A DNA stretch of 64,000 nt, taken from positions 1 to 64,000 of the forward strand of contig JAAEZQ010000009.1 in NCBI GenBank assembly GCA_018222805.1, given 5' to 3'. The notes under the pieces were generated by a model that was not told where the DNA came from, searched no databases, and saw only the letters and a program-made list of their open reading frames with translations. Positions 57,407 through 64,000 of the stretch are shown in pieces (position 1 is the first letter of the stretch; every line of letters begins with the position of its first letter). The translations under genes were made by a program, and so were the position numbers. This stretch comes from Vibrionaceae bacterium. Its GTDB lineage: Bacteria > Pseudomonadota > Gammaproteobacteria > Enterobacterales > Vibrionaceae.

Positions 57407-57426
57407 TATAACCATTTATGGTTATA
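57407..57426. promoter_or_regulatory. Perfect palindrome upstream of ccmA, NarP-type 7-2-7 layout
   Basis: TATAACCAT and ATGGTTATA flank a TT spacer. The inner heptamers TAACCAT-TT-ATGGTTA match the NarL/NarP heptamer (TACYYMT) at six of seven positions in the 7-2-7 arrangement preferred by NarP. ccm genes are known NarP targets in E. coli. The site is 129 bases before the ccmA ATG. Confidence 0.5.
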
Positions 57427-57441
57427 TTTATCGAGTTGTGC

Positions 57442-57473
57442 AAGTAAGTTAACAAAATTTCATGAACTTACTT
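57442..57473. promoter_or_regulatory. Second inverted repeat upstream of ccmA
   Basis: AAGTAAGTT and AACTTACTT are exact complements, 14 bases apart. The spacing and sequence do not match FNR, CRP or NarP sites that I know. It could be an operator for another regulator or an RNA hairpin. Confidence 0.45.
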
Positions 57474-57554
57474 ACATCTCTTGCCTCTTGTTCTGTTTCG
57501 TCTTAACTAAGCTGTGCTAATATAGCCGCTCGTTCATTATTTAGTTGAAGCCCT

Positions 57555-58172
57555 ATGTTAGAAGTGTCTAACCTTACTGCGATCCGTGACGAAAGGGTCC
57601 TGTTTGAGAACCTGAAATTTACCATTAAACCAGGCGAGCTAGTCCAGATTGAAGGGCGAAACGGAACGGGCAAAACGACGTTGCTACGCATTGTGACAGG
57701 GTTGGGCGATAGAGAAGAAGGTATCATTAAATGGAAAGGGGAAGAGGTTGAAAAATCTCGTGATGTTTTCCATCAAGATTTGCTTTTCTTAGGGCATCAA
57801 ACTGGGGTGAAACGAGAACTTACCGCACTAGAAAACTTACGTTTTTACCAATCTATTCAAAATAATTGTTCTTCTGACGAGGAAATCTTCACCGCTTTAA
57901 CTCAAGTTGGCTTAGCAGGCCGAGAAGATGTTCCTGTAGCACAGCTTTCCGCAGGTCAGCAACGACGAGTTGCATTAGCGAGATTATGGCTCAGTAAGCA
58001 AATTTTATGGATTTTGGACGAACCGCTTACCGCCATTGATAAGCAAGGTGTCAAAGTGCTTGAATCGTTATTCGCAAATCATGCTGATAATGGTGGCATT
58101 GTGATTTTGACTACGCACCAAGATATGTTTGCAGATAGCCCGAAACTTAGAAAAATAAAGCTGGGTGATTGA
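57555..58172 (+). CDS. ccmA: Cytochrome c maturation ABC ATPase CcmA
   Basis: A 205-residue ATPase with Walker [10 protein letters not shown] and ABC signature [14 protein letters not shown]. With CcmB it powers release of holo-CcmE. It heads the ccmABCDEFGHI operon; the ribosome site before the ATG is weak. Confidence 0.95.
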   Translation: MLEVSNLTAIRDERVLFENLKFTIKPGELVQIEGRNGTGKTTLLRIVTGLGDREEGIIKWKGEEVEKSRDVFHQDLLFLGHQTGVKRELTALENLRFYQSIQNNCSSDEEIFTALTQVGLAGREDVPVAQLSAGQQRRVALARLWLSKQILWILDEPLTAIDKQGVKVLESLFANHADNGGIVILTTHQDMFADSPKLRKIKLGD

Positions 58173-58173
58173 T

Positions 58174-58842
58174 ATGATTTCAGCCATGACTACCATTATT
58201 CGTCGAGAACTCTTGATAGCATTTCGCCGTCAGGCGGATATTTTGAACCCACTTTGGTTCTTTATTATTGTTATTACCCTGTTTCCTCTCAGTATTGGCC
58301 CCGAGCCAAATTTGTTAGCACGTATTGCAGCGGGCATTGTTTGGGTTGCCGCATTGCTATCCGCCTTATTATCATTAGAGCGCCTATTTCGTGATGATTT
58401 TCAAGACGGTGCATTGGAGCAAATGATGCTGATGCCAATTCCATTGCAACTTGTGGTGGTTTCAAAGGTCATAGCTCATTGGTTGTTAACGGGATTGCCT
58501 CTTATCTTAATCAGCCCATTATTGGCGGTTTTACTTTCGCTTGATTTCAATACTTGGCTATCCGTCGTACTTACCTTGATGATCGGTACACCGACGCTAA
58601 GTTTTATTGGTGCTATTGGCGTGGCACTGACGGTTGGGTTGCAAAAGGGTGGCGTTCTTTTGAGTTTGCTTATTCTTCCGCTCTACATCCCAATTTTGAT
58701 TTTCGCAACATCGGCAATTGATGCTGCCGCACTCGGTATGGCGTATAACGGTCAGCTAGCGATTTTAGGCGCGATGCTAATGGGGGCGATGACGTTGACG
58801 CCTTTTGCCATTAGTGCCGCATTGCGAGTTAGTGTTAACTAA
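58174..58842 (+). CDS. ccmB: Heme exporter/maturation membrane protein CcmB
   Basis: A 222-residue membrane protein with six segments, the CcmB partner of CcmA. ATG 58174 is one base after the ccmA stop and has GGGTG upstream. GTG 58165 lies within ccmA and would add three residues. Confidence 0.93.
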   Translation: MISAMTTIIRRELLIAFRRQADILNPLWFFIIVITLFPLSIGPEPNLLARIAAGIVWVAALLSALLSLERLFRDDFQDGALEQMMLMPIPLQLVVVSKVIAHWLLTGLPLILISPLLAVLLSLDFNTWLSVVLTLMIGTPTLSFIGAIGVALTVGLQKGGVLLSLLILPLYIPILIFATSAIDAAALGMAYNGQLAILGAMLMGAMTLTPFAISAALRVSVN

Positions 58843-58857
58843 CTAAATAAAGTGCCA

Positions 58858-58874
58858 ATCAAGCGGCGCTTGAT
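58858..58874 (+). other. Hairpin between ccmB and ccmC
   Basis: ATCAAGC pairs with GCTTGAT around a GGC loop in the 109-base ccmB-ccmC gap. There is no T tract. Confidence 0.35.
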
Positions 58875-58951
58875 CAAAGAATTATTATTAAAGCACTGCT
58901 ACGGTCTCAACCCTTTAGACAGTGCCCCTGAAGTAAGAGTGAGAACAAAAC

Positions 58952-59695
58952 ATGTGGAAATGGCTACATCCTTATGCCAAGCCAGAAGCAGCTTACCATT
59001 TGAGCGGTAAGTTTCTGCCTTGGTTTTCCGTATTGGCCCTCGTATGCTTATCGGTTGGTACAGTTTGGGGGCTTGCATTTGCGCCTTCAGATTACCAACA
59101 AGGTGACAGTTTCCGAATCATCTACATTCATGTCCCGTCTGCAATTTGGTCAATGGGCGTATATATGTCGATGGCGATTGCTGCATTTATTGGCTTAGTA
59201 TGGCAAGTACGTCTGTCAGACATGGCGGCACTTGCGATGGCGCCGATTGGTGCTGTATTTACCTTTATTGCGCTACTCACCGGTGCCGTTTGGGGCAAGC
59301 CGATGTGGGGGACTTGGTGGGTATGGGATGCCCGTCTTACTTCAGAATTGATTCTTCTATTTCTTTACCTTGGTGTTATTGCGCTGTATCACGCGTTTGA
59401 CGATCAAAAAACAGCAGCAAAAGCCGCTGGTATTTTAGCTATCGTGGGCGTTGTGAACTTACCTATCATTCACTTTTCAGTGGAGTGGTGGAACACTCTG
59501 CACCAAGGTGCGACGATCACGAAATTTGAACAACCTTCTATTTCATCCGACATGCTTTGGCCGTTGTTGCTAAACATCTTTGGCTTTGCGTTCTTCTTCG
59601 GTGCAGTGACTATGGTGCGTTTCCGTAACGAAATCATCAGTAAAGAGAGTCATCGCCCTTGGGTGCAAAAACTTACAACAGAACAAACTCAGTGA
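58952..59695 (+). CDS. ccmC: Heme handling protein CcmC
   Basis: A 247-residue inner-membrane protein with six segments and the Trp-rich WWD motif GTWWVWDARLTSEL near the centre. Conserved His residues in its periplasmic loops bind heme. It presents heme to CcmE. Confidence 0.95.
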   Translation: MWKWLHPYAKPEAAYHLSGKFLPWFSVLALVCLSVGTVWGLAFAPSDYQQGDSFRIIYIHVPSAIWSMGVYMSMAIAAFIGLVWQVRLSDMAALAMAPIGAVFTFIALLTGAVWGKPMWGTWWVWDARLTSELILLFLYLGVIALYHAFDDQKTAAKAAGILAIVGVVNLPIIHFSVEWWNTLHQGATITKFEQPSISSDMLWPLLLNIFGFAFFFGAVTMVRFRNEIISKESHRPWVQKLTTEQTQ

Positions 59696-59706
59696 GGTAA
59701 TTGGTT

Positions 59707-59913
59707 ATGCATTTTGAATCTCTGAGCGACTTTTTTGCCATGGGTGGCTATGCATCATACGTATGGAGCGCGTTTGGTATTACTTTCTTATCCATGCTGA
59801 TTCTTCTGATCACCAGCCTTCGTCGCGGTGATGCATTACGGAAAGAAGTGAAAGCAAAAATTGACCGTCAAGCGCGTATTGACGCAGCGAAGAATATGGA
59901 GAACACGTTATGA
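59707..59913 (+). CDS. ccmD: Heme exporter accessory protein CcmD
   Basis: A 68-residue protein with one membrane segment (about 17-38) and a charged tail. It aids release of holo-CcmE from CcmC. ATG 59707 fits the GAGG at 59693-59697; TTG 59701 is too close. It overlaps ccmE by four bases. Confidence 0.88.
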   Translation: MHFESLSDFFAMGGYASYVWSAFGITFLSMLILLITSLRRGDALRKEVKAKIDRQARIDAAKNMENTL

Positions 59914-60395
59914 ATCCGAGACGTAAAAAGAGGTTAGGTATTGTACTAGCGATCTTTATCGGTATTAGTGCCACCATTGGTTTGATACTTTACGCGCTTA
60001 ACCAAAACATGGACCTTTTCTACACTCCGACAGAACTAGTTAACGGTAAGCCTGATGGCACCAAACCTGAAGTAGGCCAGCGTTTACGCATCGGTGGCAT
60101 GGTGGTAGAGGGGTCGGTTCGTCGAGACCCTGACTCTTTGAAAGTGAACTTTGATCTACACGATATAGGTCCTAAGGTTACGATTACATACGATGGTATT
60201 CTTCCAGACTTGTTCCGTGAAGGGCAGGGTATTGTTGCTCAAGGTGTATTAAAAGATGCCACGACGGTTGAGGCGTTCGAAGTCTTAGCGAAGCACGATG
60301 AAGAGTACATGCCACCAGAAGTTGCAGAAGCGATGAAAAAAACGCATGAACCGCTTCAATACAGCACCGAACAGAAACAAGGAAGCGGCCAATGA
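59910..60395 (+). CDS. ccmE: Heme chaperone CcmE
   Basis: A 161-residue periplasmic, membrane-anchored heme chaperone. Covalent heme ligand His129 and Tyr133 are in [11 protein letters not shown]. The N-terminal anchor spans about residues 9-29. It overlaps ccmD and ccmF by four bases each. Confidence 0.95.
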   Translation: MNPRRKKRLGIVLAIFIGISATIGLILYALNQNMDLFYTPTELVNGKPDGTKPEVGQRLRIGGMVVEGSVRRDPDSLKVNFDLHDIGPKVTITYDGILPDLFREGQGIVAQGVLKDATTVEAFEVLAKHDEEYMPPEVAEAMKKTHEPLQYSTEQKQGSGQ

Positions 60396-62377
60396 TTGCT
60401 GAAATCGGTCACTTTGCTCTCATTCTTTCGCTTGCGATGGCAGTGCTACTGAGCGTATTGCCATTGTGGGGAGCATCGAATAACAACAACATGCTAATGA
60501 ACACTGCACGACCGTTATCATGGTCTATGTTCCTGATGCTGTTGTTCTCTTTCGCGATTTTATGTTGGGGATTTTATACCAACGACTTTACGCTGCAGTA
60601 CGTAGCGAGTAACTCGAACAGTCAGCTTCCTTGGTACTATCGTTTAACCGCAGTGTGGGGCGCGCACGAAGGTTCACTGTTGCTATGGGTTTTAATTCAA
60701 GCCGCATGGACGGTAGCCGTGGCGACATTCAGCCGTGGTATGCCACAAGAATCGGTTGCCCGTGTGTTGGCCGTTATGGGTATGATTTCAGTGGGTTTCC
60801 TGCTGTTCATTATCCTGACATCTAACCCATTTTTACGTACGTTGCCTTTCTTCCCGGTTGACGGTCGTGACTTGAACCCGCTTCTTCAAGATCCAGGTTT
60901 GATTGTTCACCCGCCAATGCTGTACATGGGCTATGTTGGCTTCTCGGTTGCGTTCTCGTTCGCAATTGCATCCCTAATGACAGGTCGTCTTGATACCGCA
61001 TGGGCACGTTGGTCGCGCCCTTGGACAACCGCTGCATGGGTATTTTTAACACTAGGTATCGCACTAGGCTCTTGGTGGGCTTACTACGAGCTTGGCTGGG
61101 GTGGCTGGTGGTTCTGGGATCCAGTAGAAAACGCATCATTCATGCCTTGGCTAGCGGGTACAGCGCTAATGCACTCTCTCGCTGTGACTGAAAAACGCGG
61201 CACATTTAAAGCGTGGACTGTACTGCTTGCTATCTCTGCATTCTCATTGAGTCTGTTGGGGACGTTCCTAGTTCGTTCGGGTATTTTGGTTTCAGTACAT
61301 GCGTTTGCCTCTGATCCTGCGCGCGGCATGTTTATTCTTGCCTTCCTTGTATTTGTTATCGGCGGCTCGCTGCTGCTGTTTGCGGTAAAAGGCGCATCGG
61401 TTCGTGTTCGTGGTAACTTCGACTTAGTGTCACGAGAGAATGTTTTGCTTGGCAACAACGTATTGCTGATCGCAGCACTAGTTGTTGTACTAGTGGGAAC
61501 GCTGTTACCACTAGTACACAAGCAAATTGGTCTTGGCTCTGTCTCGATTGGTGCTCCGTTCTTTGACATGCTGTTTTCGTGGTTGATGATGCCATTTGCC
61601 TTCTTGTTGGGTATTGGTCCGCTTATTCGCTGGAAACGAGATCAGTTGTCATCAATCGTTAAGCCAATGGTTATCTCTGGGGTGACTGCACTGGTTTTAG
61701 CGGCGGTTTGTGTATATCTATTCGCTGACTTTTTCCAAATTATGGCCTACATCGGCTGGGTGATGGCGATTTGGATCATCGTAATGCACGGTTTTGAATT
61801 ACATGAGCGTGCGACTCACCGACACAGTTTTGTAGAAGGTGTGGGTAAGTTGCAGCGCAGCCACTGGGCGATGATGTTAGGTCACATTGGTTTGGCAGTG
61901 ACGATTATCGGTATCGCAATGGTGCAGAACTACAGCATCGAACGTGATGTTCGCTTGGCACCAGGAGAGCACTTCCAGATCCAGGGCTATAATTTCTATT
62001 TCTCGGGCCTGCGTGATAAAGATGGTCCTAACTACGACGGTTACATTGCTGACTTTGAAGTTACGCATAATGGTAACTACATCAACTCGCTGCACGCAGA
62101 GAAGCGTTTCTACCGTACTGCTAAATCTATGATGACAGAGGCGGCAATTGATCGCGGCGTGACACGAGACCTGTACATTGCGATGGGCGAGCGTTTAGAG
62201 GATAACCGCTCATGGGCTGTACGTATTTACTACAAACCATTTGTCCGTTGGATTTGGGCTGGCGCTCTGATCATGGCAATAGGTGGTGGTCTGGCTATTT
62301 CAGACAAGCGTTACCGCTTCCGTAAATCATCTAAGAAGAGTGCTAAGTCAAAGGAGCAAGTCGCACAATATGAATAA
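60392..62377 (+). CDS. ccmF: Cytochrome c heme lyase subunit CcmF
   Basis: A 661-residue inner-membrane protein with about 14 membrane segments. The WWD domain ([19 protein letters not shown]) is at about residues 232-252. It joins heme to apocytochrome c with CcmH. Its end overlaps ccmG by eight bases. Confidence 0.95.
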   Translation: MIAEIGHFALILSLAMAVLLSVLPLWGASNNNNMLMNTARPLSWSMFLMLLFSFAILCWGFYTNDFTLQYVASNSNSQLPWYYRLTAVWGAHEGSLLLWVLIQAAWTVAVATFSRGMPQESVARVLAVMGMISVGFLLFIILTSNPFLRTLPFFPVDGRDLNPLLQDPGLIVHPPMLYMGYVGFSVAFSFAIASLMTGRLDTAWARWSRPWTTAAWVFLTLGIALGSWWAYYELGWGGWWFWDPVENASFMPWLAGTALMHSLAVTEKRGTFKAWTVLLAISAFSLSLLGTFLVRSGILVSVHAFASDPARGMFILAFLVFVIGGSLLLFAVKGASVRVRGNFDLVSRENVLLGNNVLLIAALVVVLVGTLLPLVHKQIGLGSVSIGAPFFDMLFSWLMMPFAFLLGIGPLIRWKRDQLSSIVKPMVISGVTALVLAAVCVYLFADFFQIMAYIGWVMAIWIIVMHGFELHERATHRHSFVEGVGKLQRSHWAMMLGHIGLAVTIIGIAMVQNYSIERDVRLAPGEHFQIQGYNFYFSGLRDKDGPNYDGYIADFEVTHNGNYINSLHAEKRFYRTAKSMMTEAAIDRGVTRDLYIAMGERLEDNRSWAVRIYYKPFVRWIWAGALIMAIGGGLAISDKRYRFRKSSKKSAKSKEQVAQYE

Positions 62378-62924
62378 GAAAGTCTTGTTTATCCCGTTAG
62401 TCGCTTTCATGCTTCTGGCAGGGATCTTTGCAACTCAGTTGATGCGTAACCAAGAGGGAGATGACCCAACAAAGTTGGAGTCTGTGCTCGTTGGTAAACC
62501 TGTACCTGCGTTTCACCTCGAAGATCTGGCTGAGCCGGGCAAAGAATATGATCAATCTATTTTCAAAGGCGAACCTTTACTGCTTAACGTTTGGGCCACC
62601 TGGTGCCCAACCTGCTATGCGGAGCATAAGTACTTGAATGAACTGGCCGGTAAAGGTGTCAAGATTATTGGTATGAACTACAAAGATGATCGTACCAAAG
62701 CGGTGGGCTGGCTGAATGATTTGGGTAACCCTTACCTGATTAGTTTGTTTGACGGCAGCGGTATGCTGGGTCTGGACCTTGGGGTTTACGGTGCACCGGA
62801 AACCTTCATTATTGATGCCAATGGTATTGTGCGCTATCGCCACGTTGGAGATGTTAATCCACGCAATTGGTCCGAGAAATTAGAACCGCTTTACAATCAA
62901 TTGGTTGAGGAGGCGAAGCGATGA
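62370..62924 (+). CDS. ccmG: Thiol:disulfide interchange protein CcmG (DsbE)
   Basis: A 184-residue periplasmic thioredoxin-like protein with an N-terminal anchor and the active site WCPTC (Cys79, Cys82). It reduces the apocytochrome CXXCH motif. I start at ATG 62370 (MNKKVLF), not the longer frame inside ccmF. Confidence 0.94.
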   Translation: MNKKVLFIPLVAFMLLAGIFATQLMRNQEGDDPTKLESVLVGKPVPAFHLEDLAEPGKEYDQSIFKGEPLLLNVWATWCPTCYAEHKYLNELAGKGVKIIGMNYKDDRTKAVGWLNDLGNPYLISLFDGSGMLGLDLGVYGAPETFIIDANGIVRYRHVGDVNPRNWSEKLEPLYNQLVEEAKR

Positions 62925-63406
62925 GAAAGGTGATTTTAGCCGTATTTGCAGCGCTGGCATTCTCGTTAGCGGCTCATGCAGCAATTGAAGTCTACGAGTT
63001 TGACAACCTAGAGCAAGAACAGCAGTTCAAAGAGTTAAGCCACACTCTGCGTTGCCCTAAGTGCCAAAACAACACAATTTCTGACTCTAATGCCGAGCTC
63101 GCTCAAGACTTACGCCACAAAGTGTACGAAATGACGAAAGAGGGCAAGTCCAAACAAGAGATCGTCGACTACATGGTCGCACGTTACGGTAATTTTGTGA
63201 CTTACAATCCGCCATTTACTATTGCCACGGCTATTTTATGGCTTGGGCCGCTTTCTGTTGTACTGGGTGGGTTTGCTTTGATCGTATTACGTAGTCGCAA
63301 GACGAAGGCAAAAGTCGTCGCAAATAGTGATGAAAAATGGGACGCACAAAAAGAAGCCCGCCTAAAAGCACTGCTAGAAGAAGAGAACGACGGAGATAAG
63401 AAGTAA
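62921..63406 (+). CDS. ccmH: Cytochrome c maturation protein CcmH (CcmL-type N-domain)
   Basis: A 161-residue protein with a signal peptide (about 1-20), the redox motif LRCPKCQ (Cys45, Cys48) and a C-terminal membrane segment. It works with CcmG to reduce apocytochrome c. Its stop overlaps the ccmI start by one base (TAATG). Confidence 0.94.
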   Translation: MRKVILAVFAALAFSLAAHAAIEVYEFDNLEQEQQFKELSHTLRCPKCQNNTISDSNAELAQDLRHKVYEMTKEGKSKQEIVDYMVARYGNFVTYNPPFTIATAILWLGPLSVVLGGFALIVLRSRKTKAKVVANSDEKWDAQKEARLKALLEEENDGDKK

Positions 63407-64000
63407 TGACACTATTTTGGATATCTACTGTTGTCCTTACGCTGATCGCTTGTGCTCTGGTAGCCATGCCGTTACTAAAACAAAAAGCGAACAACGATGA
63501 AGTACTACGCGATGAACTTAATAAAGCGTTTTACAAAGATCGTTTATCAGAGCTACAAGAAGAGACCGAAGAAGGCTTGGTTGAAAGTCAGGAAGAGCTG
63601 ATTTCGGATCTTAAGCAATCATTGTTGGATGATATTCCTGGAGATAATGGACACAAAGAAACGAAAATTTCTCCTGTCGCTGTATTGGTTCCATCCGTGG
63701 TTCTGACCGTTTTATTAAGCTACGGTTTGTACTACCAATTTGGTGCATCTCAGGAAGTCGTTAAGTGGCAGGAAGTGTCAGCAAATTTACCAGAGTTGTC
63801 GAAAAAACTGATGTCGTCGTCAGCAGAACCTCTGAGTGATGAAGAGATGGCAGATTTAACCTTAGCGCTACGTACTCGCCTGCATTATCAGCCGGAAGAT
63901 TCAACCGGTTGGTTGTTGTTAGGGCGTATTGCCTTGGCGAATCGTGATGTTTCCACCGCGATCGATTCCATGGCAAAGTCGTTCAACCTTGAGCCTCAAG
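63406..64000 (+). CDS. ccmI: Cytochrome c biogenesis protein CcmI (partial, runs off the window)
   Basis: The frame opens at ATG 63406 and is uninterrupted to the last base (198 complete codons). The translation begins MTLFWISTVVLTLIACALV, a membrane anchor, then a charged helix. A second membrane segment lies near residues 88-106, and the start of TPR repeats is visible (GWLLLGRIALANRD). CcmI binds apocytochrome c C-termini. The 3' end is outside the window. Confidence 0.93.
   Translation, partial: MTLFWISTVVLTLIACALVAMPLLKQKANNDEVLRDELNKAFYKDRLSELQEETEEGLVESQEELISDLKQSLLDDIPGDNGHKETKISPVAVLVPSVVLTVLLSYGLYYQFGASQEVVKWQEVSANLPELSKKLMSSSAEPLSDEEMADLTLALRTRLHYQPEDSTGWLLLGRIALANRDVSTAIDSMAKSFNLEPQ

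Overview
The window is a stretch of a Vibrio main chromosome (Gammaproteobacteria). The evidence is gene content and order: tandem polar flagellins, then flaG-fliD-flaI-fliS, the FlrA/FlrB/FlrC cascade, fliE to flhG, fliA, and cheYZAB with parC-parP-cheW. The housekeeping genes (purMN, upp, bepA, perM, dapA, bamC, dapE) also read as Vibrio proteins. The three flagellins resemble but do not match the V. parahaemolyticus FlaA I remember, so I do not name a species. No rRNA, tRNA, CRISPR array, prophage or transposase gene was seen.

Bases 1-5850 carry nucleotide genes. purM and purN lie on the minus strand and upp diverges from purM across a perfect PurR-type palindrome. uraA is tail-to-tail with upp and has its own PurR-type palindrome. 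A 158-bp imperfectly palindromic repeat and a terminator-like hairpin separate purM from purN. A DUF2066 protein follows.

Bases 5860-19090 are cell-envelope and housekeeping genes. The minus-strand operon bepA-arsC-wrbA-DUF2069 is followed by a TusA-like gene with perM, then bcp and gcvR (minus), dapA-bamC (plus), and an operon of yffB, dapE, an M15 peptidase and DUF2897 (minus). A small winged-helix gene, DUF2956, DUF2919 and a Dyp-type peroxidase complete the block.

Bases 19140-57306 form one nearly unbroken polar flagellum and chemotaxis locus on the plus strand. Three flagellin genes (flaF, flaB, flaA) each have a readable sigma-28 promoter. flaG, the filament cap fliD and the chaperones flaI and fliS follow. 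FlrA (sigma-54 activator) and FlrB/FlrC (two-component pair) control the hierarchy. Good sigma-54 -24/-12 boxes lie before flrB, fliE, fliK and flhA. fliEFGHIJ, fliKLMNOPQR-flhB and flhA-flhF-flhG-fliA build the basal body, switch and export gate, set polar placement, and supply sigma-28, which feeds back on the flagellins. cheY, cheZ, cheA and cheB form the signalling core. ParC, ParP and CheW place and hold the array at the cell pole, and a DUF2802 gene ends the run.

Bases 57555-64000 hold the cytochrome c maturation operon ccmABCDEFGHI (ccmI runs off the end). It is preceded by a perfect inverted repeat whose layout matches a 7-2-7 NarP-type site.

No wholly new multi-gene system was found. 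The most unusual local structures are: an eight-codon upstream ORF inside a hairpin in the flaA leader, its stop codon overlapping the flaA ribosome site; a triple DEFEKLLDELHG-type repeat in the CheA linker; the palindromic repeat splitting purM from purN; and two inverted repeats upstream of ccmA.
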